NCBI GenBank assembly: GCA_964397205.1
Contig: CAYNIT010000012.1
Coordinates: 1-38,305, forward strand
Direction of reading: 5' to 3'
DNA: 38,305 bases
DNA from: Phaeodactylibacter sp964397205
Lineage (GTDB): Bacteria; Bacteroidota; Bacteroidia; Chitinophagales; Saprospiraceae
Position 1 is the first letter of the stretch. Each line of letters starts with the position of its first letter. The translations under genes and the position numbers were made by a program. Below the pieces are notes generated by a model. It had not been told where the DNA came from. It made no database searches and worked only from the letters and a program-made list of their open reading frames with translations. Below, one piece after another: positions 32,728 through 38,305 of this stretch.

Positions 32728-33819
32728 TTATTCCTTTCTCAAGCCGTATTCGGCCAGCAGCACTTCCCAGTCGCTGCTTTCCGTCACGCGGAGCAGCTCT
32801 ACGGAAATTTGCTCCTTCAGCTCATCCGAAAGTTGCTCGGAGAAGCCGAAGGCGTAGAGTTGCAGGTTGTAGCTCAGCGGCAGCACGTCAAAGCGTGCCA
32901 GGCTATCTTTTTCTGCCATGTAGGTCAGCAGGGGGGCATCGTAGGCTACTGCCTTGACGTCCTCTTTTTCCAGGGCGCTGCGGCACTCCTGCAGGCTGCT
33001 GAAAGTTTCTATTTCTTTAAAAAAGTGCTCCCGCAGCCATTCCTCGGTAGCAGAGCCAGCTACTGTAGCCAAGGGGATTTCTTTAAAGGCAAAGATGTCG
33101 GAGCGGTCGCCGCCCAGCCGGTTGACCGTCAGCGAAGAAGCTATGCTAGCCGTAAACCCTGAGATGATGATGATAGCGGCGAACATCCAGATCAGGGCAA
33201 CCAATTTGCCGCCGGTAGAGCGGGGAGCCTTGTCGCCGTAGCCCACTGTAGTCATCGTTACAGCCGACCACCATATCCCGCTCCAGATGCCTTTCCAGCC
33301 CGGCTGGAATTCCTCTGGGTTTTCCCGGTGTTCGAAGAGCCAGGCGATGAATCCGAAAATGAAGATGACCACGAACAGGGCCAGGATAGCTCGCAGGAAG
33401 TTGATGGAAAAAAAGGAACGCAAAAACTGCAATCCCTGCTCCCAGGGCGTAGCAGCATCCACCATAACGCTAGCATTGGAAATGTAGTAGGGCGAGGAGA
33501 AATCGAAATCCACGGAACGCTCACTGGTTATGGTTAAGGGGTTGAGGCTTATGTCTACTGTTCCCGAAGACAGTCCGGCAAGCAAACTGTCGAGCGGCAT
33601 GCGCTTCGTTTGATAGGGCAGCCGCAGCTCCTCTTGAATGAGCTTCCAGAGCCAGATGCTGACTCCCTCGGGCTGATCCCCCGTCGCGTTGATCACAAAC
33701 GGCGGGGAATCGTAGTACCCTATAGTGATGGTGTCCTGTGGCAATTCTTCAGTTGCCTGAGCAGCAAGCTGAGGCCCTTGACCTAGCAACAGGAACAGTA
33801 AAACGGGCAGTAATCGCAT
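32728..33819 (-). CDS. GluR0-like ligand-gated potassium channel
   Basis: 363 aa, the layout of prokaryotic ionotropic glutamate receptors: signal peptide (1-20), ligand-binding lobe S1 (about 28-122), helix M1 (about 141-163), re-entrant pore with the K+ selectivity filter TVGYGD (191-196), helix M2 (about 204-228), lobe S2 (about 232-363). S1 carries PLTITSER (94-101), which aligns with the PLTITLVR of AMPA receptors, where Pro, Thr and Arg hold the ligand alpha-carboxyl; Arg101 is therefore expected to bind an amino acid. S2 has AVAYDAP, whose Asp would take the alpha-amino group. M2 ends SGFTASIASSLTV, similar to the SYTANLAAF gate of animal receptors. Four subunits should form an inner-membrane K+ channel gated from the periplasm. 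It lies 71 bases downstream of the gamma-glutamyltransferase gene on the same strand. Confidence 0.92.
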   Translation of the reverse strand: MRLLPVLLFLLLGQGPQLAAQATEELPQDTITIGYYDSPPFVINATGDQPEGVSIWLWKLIQEELRLPYQTKRMPLDSLLAGLSSGTVDISLNPLTITSERSVDFDFSSPYYISNASVMVDAATPWEQGLQFLRSFFSINFLRAILALFVVIFIFGFIAWLFEHRENPEEFQPGWKGIWSGIWWSAVTMTTVGYGDKAPRSTGGKLVALIWMFAAIIIISGFTASIASSLTVNRLGGDRSDIFAFKEIPLATVAGSATEEWLREHFFKEIETFSSLQECRSALEKEDVKAVAYDAPLLTYMAEKDSLARFDVLPLSYNLQLYAFGFSEQLSDELKEQISVELLRVTESSDWEVLLAEYGLRKE

Positions 33820-33890
33820 AGGGAAAGTTGTTTTTCATTACGGCGCTTAATATAGTGAAAAAAGACCGCTACTACCCAATGCCAGGCTGC

Positions 33891-35603
33891 TCAATACCCT
33901 GCTGCATCATCATCCGGGTTGCGCGGGTCGCCTGCCGCCCGCAGCAGCCCATCTTCTTCCCGAAGGATAGCTTTTACTACTGCCATGCGTTTTACTTCGC
34001 GAAACTGATGCCCCATCGCTTCCAGCGCTGCGCGGGTGCTGTCGGGCAATGCGCCCGGCTCCACCAAAATCTCATCCGGCAGCCATTGGTGGTGGAAGCG
34101 GCCCGCCTCGATGGCTTCCTCCAAGCCCATTCCGAAGTCCGACACATGGAGAAACACCTGCAGTACCGCAGTGATGATGGTAGAACCACCCGGCGCCCCC
34201 AGCACCATGAACAGGCGGCCGTCTTGCTCAATAATGGTAGGTGCCATGGAGCTCAGCATACGTTTGCCAGGAGCTATAGCGTTGGCTTCCGACCCGATTA
34301 GGCCAAATTGGTTGGGTACGCCAGGTTTGGCGCTGAAGTCGTCCATTTCGTTATTGAGAAAGAAACCGGCATCTTGCACAAATACTTTGCTGCCAAAGTT
34401 CGAGTTGAGCGTTGTCGTCACTGATACCGCCATGCCTTCCGCATCGACGATTGAAGTATGGGTGGTTTCAAAACTTTCTTTCTGCCATTTGAAATCGCCG
34501 GCCGCTACCGCGCTGCTTTTCGTAGCCTGGGCAGTATCGAAGTTTTCCATGCGCTGCGCCAAGTAGGCCTCGCCGAGCAAAGAGTCAATGGGAACCTCGT
34601 AAAAGTCGCTGTCCCCCAGGTACTGTGCCCGGTCGGCGTAGGCCCGGCGCTCGGCTTCCACCATTAGATGCACAGCGGCGGGGGAGTGGGCATCCTGCTC
34701 AAACAAGAGGTAGGGTTCCAGCATGTTAAGGATCTGCCCCAGCGCCACTCCGCCACTAGAAGGAGGCGGCATGGAGGTTATTGTGTAGCCGTGGTAGCCT
34801 ACAGAGACTGGTTCCCGCCACTGGGCTGTATACTGCTGTAAGTCTTTGCGCTGCATCAGGCCTCCCCTGGCTTCCATTTCCTCCATCAGAGCATCTGCCA
34901 CGGGCCCCTCATAAAAGCCGGCGGCCCCCTTTTGCTGTATGCGCTGCAGGCTGCGGGCCAGCTGGGGTTGTTTCAGCAGGTAACCAGCGTAGAAACTATC
35001 GCGCACGAAGGGAATCGAAGATGGATTGGCAGCTTTGAACGCATCCTGGAAGCGGTTGAGGCGCTCGGCTTCGGTAGGAGAGAGGCGGAAACCATCCCGA
35101 GCGTAGGCTATAGCCGGCTCCAGCAGCTTGCTCCAGTCCTTCAGCTGGCTGTATTTGCGAAAGGCCGCCTCCATACCCGCTACGGTGCCTGGTACGCCTA
35201 TAGCAAGGGCACCCTCCCGGCTCAACCCTTCCATAACTTGCCCGCTGCTGTCAAGGTACATATCGCGTTCGGCAGCCAGCGGCGCTTTCTCCCGGTAGTC
35301 CAGCGCATCAACCTGGCCATCGGGCAGGCGCAGCAGCAGGAATCCGCCCCCGCCCAAATTACCCGCCCGGGGATACACCACCGACAGGGCAAATTGCACA
35401 GCGATAGCGGCATCTACTGCATTCCCGCCCTGCTGCAGGATGGCTATGCCTACATCTGTAGATAATGGATGGGCAGTGACTACCGCCGCTTCGTTGCCGA
35501 TCGCGCTCTTCTCTGCCCGATAGCCGGGCTCGGGTGGAGCATGCTCCGCGCTGCAGGCGCTGAGCAGCCACAAAAAAATCAGGAGTTTGCCAGCAAATTT
35601 CAT
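33891..35603 (-). CDS. ggt: Gamma-glutamyltransferase lipoprotein (GGT)
   Basis: 570 aa from the ATG at 35603 (a GTG at 35612 is possible). GGT cleaves glutathione and other gamma-glutamyl compounds, releasing glutamate or transferring it to an acceptor. The start gives MKFAGKLLIFLWLLSAC with a lipidated Cys17, so the enzyme should be tethered in the periplasm or on the outer membrane. The self-cleaving site is intact: ETTHTS with Thr380 as new N-terminal nucleophile. Other family motifs: AVDAAIAVQFALSVVYP, NLGGGGFLL, NNEMDDFS followed by the lid-loop segment PGVPNQFG, and SSMAPTI plus GAPGGSTI for the oxyanion and substrate site. Domain length is complete. The channel gene follows after 71 bases, and a hairpin-rich gene-free region lies upstream. 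Confidence 0.95.
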   Translation of the reverse strand: MKFAGKLLIFLWLLSACSAEHAPPEPGYRAEKSAIGNEAAVVTAHPLSTDVGIAILQQGGNAVDAAIAVQFALSVVYPRAGNLGGGGFLLLRLPDGQVDALDYREKAPLAAERDMYLDSSGQVMEGLSREGALAIGVPGTVAGMEAAFRKYSQLKDWSKLLEPAIAYARDGFRLSPTEAERLNRFQDAFKAANPSSIPFVRDSFYAGYLLKQPQLARSLQRIQQKGAAGFYEGPVADALMEEMEARGGLMQRKDLQQYTAQWREPVSVGYHGYTITSMPPPSSGGVALGQILNMLEPYLLFEQDAHSPAAVHLMVEAERRAYADRAQYLGDSDFYEVPIDSLLGEAYLAQRMENFDTAQATKSSAVAAGDFKWQKESFETTHTSIVDAEGMAVSVTTTLNSNFGSKVFVQDAGFFLNNEMDDFSAKPGVPNQFGLIGSEANAIAPGKRMLSSMAPTIIEQDGRLFMVLGAPGGSTIITAVLQVFLHVSDFGMGLEEAIEAGRFHHQWLPDEILVEPGALPDSTRAALEAMGHQFREVKRMAVVKAILREEDGLLRAAGDPRNPDDDAAGY

Positions 35604-35735
35604 TTTTGGCACAGTTGTTGGATGTAAATAAATGGACCTAAAAAAGTAACTACATCAAAATACAAAGGCGCCGCATTTGGCCCTAGCCGGCCATCCGGCC
35701 CGTAATGAAACCAACTTCAATCGGGAATCACTTGC

Positions 35736-35817
35736 ACAGCCCGTCGTTCTTTCAACTTGGTGTTGGGGAAGCAGTTTGGGGCAAGGTAGCTGCTAAGGCG
35801 GGCTGTTTTTCTCTTTT
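35736..35817 (+). ncRNA. Candidate structured RNA with terminator-like end
   Basis: ACAGCCCG (35736-35743) pairs with CGGGCTGT (35799-35806), enclosing an inner stem AGCAG (35770-35774) and CTGCT (35790-35794). TTTTCTCTTTT follows on the + strand. No + strand gene lies upstream, so this could be the body and terminator of a small RNA starting before 35736. No family is recognised and no exact TAnnTTTG box is found; the call is tentative. Confidence 0.3.
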
Positions 35818-35846
35818 GGATACAAGACTACAATAGTTTGTTTGTT

Positions 35847-35914
35847 AGTAGCCAAAGGGCTACTGGTTTACTGGCTTTTTGGTGCTGCCGCACTCGTGCG
35901 TGCAGCACTTTTTT
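35847..35914 (+). ncRNA. Second hairpin pair ending in a strong terminator
   Basis: AGTAGCC (35847-35853) pairs with GGCTACT (35858-35864). A longer stem GTGCTGC-C-GCAC and GTGC-GT-GCAGCAC (35882-35908) is then followed by TTTTTT. The second is a convincing + strand intrinsic terminator, yet both flanking genes are on the minus strand. It may end a small RNA or block readthrough antisense to the lipoprotein gene. The remaining 35604-36000 stretch shows no gene; the ggt promoter should be in it but has no exact -7 box. Confidence 0.38.
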
Positions 35915-35932
35915 ATGCCAGCACAAGGCAAA

Positions 35933-35963
35933 GCCCTGCAAGCCAATTCCGGGCCTGCAGGGC
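35933..35963 (-). terminator. Probable terminator of the 36001-36822 lipoprotein gene
   Basis: GCCCTGCA (35933-35940) pairs with TGCAGGGC (35956-35963), with a further GCC/GGC inside. It lies 37 bases after the stop of the minus-strand lipoprotein gene. The tail on that strand is CTTTGCCTTG, a weak U-tract. Confidence 0.5.
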
Positions 35964-36000
35964 AGTTGCTCTATACAAACTATTGCGTTGGTGGTTATTT

Positions 36001-36822
36001 TTACTGCGCGGCTTCTTCTGCCGGGTCTGCTTGCAGCGTGATGGTGCGGCTCACCGGATTGAGCGGTGTGTCTACCGTATTGCCATCAGCATCTACCAGT
36101 GTCAGGGTGATGGTGCTTTCCCCCATAGGCAGGCCCTTGATGTAGTAGGGCTGCCAGCTGTCGATCATGTGGGTTTCGCCATTGATGTCCGCTTTCACCA
36201 TGTGGTCAGTGCCGAAGTTGGGCACGTTGACCAGGAAGAAGTCGAGCATGACCTTTTCCGTTTCTGCCTTGCCGGTGTAGGTGCCCTTAGGGCGGCTGTA
36301 AAACAGCAGCGGCTCGGTGATGTCCTCAACCGCCATAAAGCCGTTGTCCTTAATGGTAACCTTACTGGCTTCATAAGCCTTATCGGTCTTGATGCTCTCG
36401 TGGTAAGAGCGGGAAAGGAAGGCGAGCATGTAGTGGTCGCCGGCCGGAATTTCGTAATCGAATTCCGCTTTGTACTTAGCGGCGTAGGGATTGTCATCGA
36501 TGATGAGGTGGATGTGTTGGCCCTTAGCGGAATTGGCGCACATCTTCTGCCCGGCATCCGGTGTCTGTACGCCTAGCTCGTACTCTTCCGCAGCGATTTC
36601 AAAGTTGAAGACACCATTCTCATAGGTGACTGATTCGATCTCGGCATTGGGGTAGGCCTTGGATTTATCCATAGGGGTGAGGGTGTACTGCATTTCCCCC
36701 GTAGCTTCAGTCTTCGTAGTATCCTGCTCGGCCTCCGCTCCGGCATCTCCGTCGCTGGAAGTACTGCTCTGGCAAGCGGCCATCAGCAGGGATAGCACGA
36801 AAATAAGGGTCAGTGTTCTCAT
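36001..36822 (-). CDS. Conserved Bacteroidota lipoprotein, His-rich central motif
   Basis: 273 aa. The signal MRTLTLIFVLSLLMAAC gives a lipidated Cys17, followed by an acidic Ser/Asp/Glu linker (about 18-42). The next region contains FEIAAEEYELGVQTPDAGQ, a single MCANSAKGQHIHLIIDDNPY motif and PAGDHYMLAFLSRSYHESIK. A C-terminal beta domain (about 195-265) looks like an added beta-sandwich. From memory, similar proteins in Flavobacteriia are listed as phosphopeptide-binding, a name I cannot support from sequence. The Cys/His cluster (C-x6-HIH, DHYM, YHES) would suit metal binding, and the gene is divergent from a copper-type ATPase, but this is inference. A quasi-palindrome TTAAC-GT-GTTAA (36841-36852) lies in the promoter region. 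Confidence 0.78.
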   Translation of the reverse strand: MRTLTLIFVLSLLMAACQSSTSSDGDAGAEAEQDTTKTEATGEMQYTLTPMDKSKAYPNAEIESVTYENGVFNFEIAAEEYELGVQTPDAGQKMCANSAKGQHIHLIIDDNPYAAKYKAEFDYEIPAGDHYMLAFLSRSYHESIKTDKAYEASKVTIKDNGFMAVEDITEPLLFYSRPKGTYTGKAETEKVMLDFFLVNVPNFGTDHMVKADINGETHMIDSWQPYYIKGLPMGESTITLTLVDADGNTVDTPLNPVSRTITLQADPAEEAAQ

Positions 36823-36840
36823 TGTTAATCTGATTTTGGT

Positions 36841-36852
36841 TTAACGTGTTAA
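36841..36852. promoter_or_regulatory. Quasi-palindrome upstream of the lipoprotein gene
   Basis: TTAAC-GT-GTTAA, 18 bases before the minus-strand ATG at 36822, with the related half-site GTTAAT nearby at about 36823. It could be an operator; no known regulator motif is recognised. Confidence 0.3.
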
Positions 36853-36880
36853 TATTGTAATGCGAATGATGCGGGCTTAC

Positions 36881-36925
36881 CTTAGCGAAGTGATTGGTTC
36901 TGCGAAGCACATCTGCTTCGGTAAG
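36881..36925 (+). promoter_or_regulatory. Alternative hairpins upstream of the Cu+-ATPase gene
   Basis: CTTCG at 36916-36920 can pair with CGAAG at 36903-36907 (hairpin CGAAGCA-CATC-TGCTTCG, 36903-36920) or, within the longer stem CTTAGCGAAG and CTTCGGTAAG (one mismatch; 36881-36890 with 36916-36925), with CGAAG at 36886-36890. The two folds exclude each other. They lie about 95 bases before the ATG at 37018. Confidence 0.35.
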
Positions 36926-37017
36926 CTGCTAATTAGGAAAGAGGTGGGCCCCCTTTCAGGTTCACCTGCTTTCGGCAAAAGGTAATTAATTTATTTGGCA
37001 AACAGTAATCCGCTGCT

Positions 37018-38305
37018 ATGTCTAATGACGATATTGTAGAGTTGAAGGTAGAGGGCATGACTTGCAATAACTGTGCCGCTAGCCTCAACCGCTTTTTAGA
37101 GCGCAAGGGCCTGGAAGACGTATACGTTAATTTCCAAACCAAAGAAGTCCGCTACCATCAAGCGGGGGCTTCCATCAGTGAGGAAGAAGTTAAGAAAGGC
37201 ATCCACAAGTTGGGCTTCAGCGTAGTTGAGGAAGACGAAGAGCAGCGGGAGCCTTGGTGGACCTTGGAACGCAAATTGGCCATCAGCGCTGCTTTCACCC
37301 TTCCGCTGTTGTTGCACCATCTCATCATGATGACGGGGGTGAACGTGCCGTTGATGGACAACTACTGGCTGCAGTTTGCCATTTGCCTACCGCCTTTTTT
37401 GATCGGCTTTTTCCACTTCGGCCGCTCGGCTCTTGCTTCCCTCAAAGGCGGGGTGCCCAATATGGATGTCCTGATCTTCGTAGGCAGTACTGCCGCCTTT
37501 GTCTACAGCTTAGTTGGCACGCTGCTCTGGGAAGCCGATTACATTTTCTACGAGACAAGTGCGACCATCGTCACGCTGGTACTCGTAGGCAACTGGCTGG
37601 AAAAGCGCGCCGTGCAGCAAACCACTACCGCCATCGGCGAGCTGACCGAGCTGCAGGTAGAAACGGCTCAGAAAGTGATGCCCTCCGGCGCGGTAGTCAC
37701 CCTCAAGCGCGAAGAGGTGCAGATCGGCGATATACTGCAGGTCAACGAAGGCGATAAAATCCCGTTGGACGGCCGCATAACGGAAGGAGAGGCTGCCGTT
37801 GATGAATCCATGCTGACCGGTGAAAGCTTGCCGGTAGAAAAAAGCGTTGGCGAGCGCGTTATCGGTGCCTCTATCCTGGTCGGCGGGCACATCCGTATGG
37901 AAGTCACGGCTGCTGGCCGCGATACGGTGCTTAGCCAGATGATAGAACTGGTGAAAACGGCGCAGCAGAACAAGCCCGATATACAGCGGCTGGCGGATAA
38001 AATCAGCGCCATCTTCGTCCCGGTCGTGCTGGGCATCGCTCTGCTGACCTTGCTGCTCGGCCACTTTGCCTTCGGGCTGGCCTTTGGACAGGCTTTGATG
38101 AACGCAATTGCGGTACTGGTCATTTCCTGCCCTTGTGCTATGGGGCTAGCCACCCCAACTGCCGTCATGGTTGGCGTGGGCCGGCTGGCCCGCAACGGCA
38201 TCCTGGTCAAAGGAGGCCAAACCCTGGAGCTTTTCTCGAGGGTGAAAAAGGTAGTCTTCGACAAGACTGGCACACTGACTTCGGGCGACTTCGCGATCAA
38301 GAATA
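37018..38305 (+). CDS. copA: Cu+-type heavy-metal P1B ATPase (CopA-like), cut by window end
   Basis: The first 429 codons are visible. P1B ATPases export monovalent copper (or silver) from the cytoplasm at the cost of ATP. One N-terminal metal-binding domain (about 5-75) has the GMTCNNC motif (Cys16 and Cys19). Membrane helices start near residue 90 (LAISAAFTLPLLLHHLIMM); the actuator domain has DESMLTGESLPVEK with the TGES motif. The ion-binding helix carries SCPCAMGLATPTAVM, the CPC signature of copper and silver pumps. The phosphorylation motif VFDKTGTLT closes the visible part. The nucleotide-binding domain and last helices lie beyond the window. The ATG at 37018 fits the family start. 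Divergent from the lipoprotein gene at 36001-36822, with 195 bases between. Confidence 0.95.
   Translation, partial: MSNDDIVELKVEGMTCNNCAASLNRFLERKGLEDVYVNFQTKEVRYHQAGASISEEEVKKGIHKLGFSVVEEDEEQREPWWTLERKLAISAAFTLPLLLHHLIMMTGVNVPLMDNYWLQFAICLPPFLIGFFHFGRSALASLKGGVPNMDVLIFVGSTAAFVYSLVGTLLWEADYIFYETSATIVTLVLVGNWLEKRAVQQTTTAIGELTELQVETAQKVMPSGAVVTLKREEVQIGDILQVNEGDKIPLDGRITEGEAAVDESMLTGESLPVEKSVGERVIGASILVGGHIRMEVTAAGRDTVLSQMIELVKTAQQNKPDIQRLADKISAIFVPVVLGIALLTLLLGHFAFGLAFGQALMNAIAVLVISCPCAMGLATPTAVMVGVGRLARNGILVKGGQTLELFSRVKKVVFDKTGTLTSGDFAIKN

Noticed and set aside
35838..36041. Small protein of 67 codons in the gene-free region
   Set aside because: No family resemblance, and it covers terminator hairpins and the end of the neighbouring gene.
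1..38305. tRNA, rRNA, insertion sequences, integrases or phage genes
   Set aside because: I read the intergenic regions for cloverleaf ends and the proteins for transposase or integrase motifs and saw none; a tRNA scan would settle it.

Overview
The window reads as chromosomal DNA of a Bacteroidota bacterium, most likely of the Saprospiria/Lewinella type (the phylum is well supported, the class is inference). The evidence is type IX secretion (T9SS) cargo with both kinds of C-terminal sorting domain, PorE-like and PorG-like T9SS proteins, a fused SecDF, many OmpA-like and other lipoproteins, a SusB-type GH97 enzyme, and promoters with the Bacteroidota -7 box TAnnTTTG. The DNA is moderately GC-rich and evenly gene-dense. 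I see no phage, IS element, CRISPR array, tRNA or rRNA.

Layout. 1-3.6 kb (+): the end of hypC, then hypD, hypE and an NHL-repeat beta-propeller gene overlapping hypE; this is the [NiFe]-hydrogenase cofactor maturation cassette. 3.7-14.0 kb (-): a 2732-residue secreted surface protein with about 20 tandem Ig/PKD-like domains and a type B sorting domain, followed by a PorE-like OmpA lipoprotein. 14.2-17.3 kb (-): secDF with its own promoter and terminator. 17.4-19.6 kb (-): GH97 alpha-glucosidase lipoprotein. 20-23.2 kb: PorG-like barrel (+), sirtuin (-), unknown secreted protein (+), family 2 glycosyltransferase (-). 23.3-25.2 kb (+): a T9SS-exported alpha-amylase relative that has lost its catalytic carboxylates. 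25.2-27.7 kb (-): mnmA, unknown lipoprotein and rimM as an operon. 27.8-32.7 kb: rlpA (+), cohesin-domain lipoprotein (-), OmpA coiled-coil lipoprotein, M43 metalloprotease with a type A sorting domain, and a DUF6438 lipoprotein (all +). 32.7-35.6 kb (-): gamma-glutamyltransferase followed by a GluR0-like ligand-gated K+ channel. 35.6-36.0 kb: gene-free but full of terminator-like hairpins. 36.0-38.3 kb: conserved lipoprotein (-) and, divergently, a Cu+-type P-type ATPase cut by the window end.

How it fits together. Much of the window serves the cell surface: Sec export (secDF), outer-membrane T9SS parts (PorG-like, PorE-like), three T9SS cargos (giant adhesin-like protein, pseudo-amylase, metalloprotease) and envelope remodelling (RlpA, OmpA lipoproteins). 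The most notable items are the glutamate-releasing enzyme beside a glutamate-receptor-like channel, the lysine- and histidine-free giant protein built from three-domain super-repeats, the predicted dead amylase, and the NHL propeller coupled to hypE.
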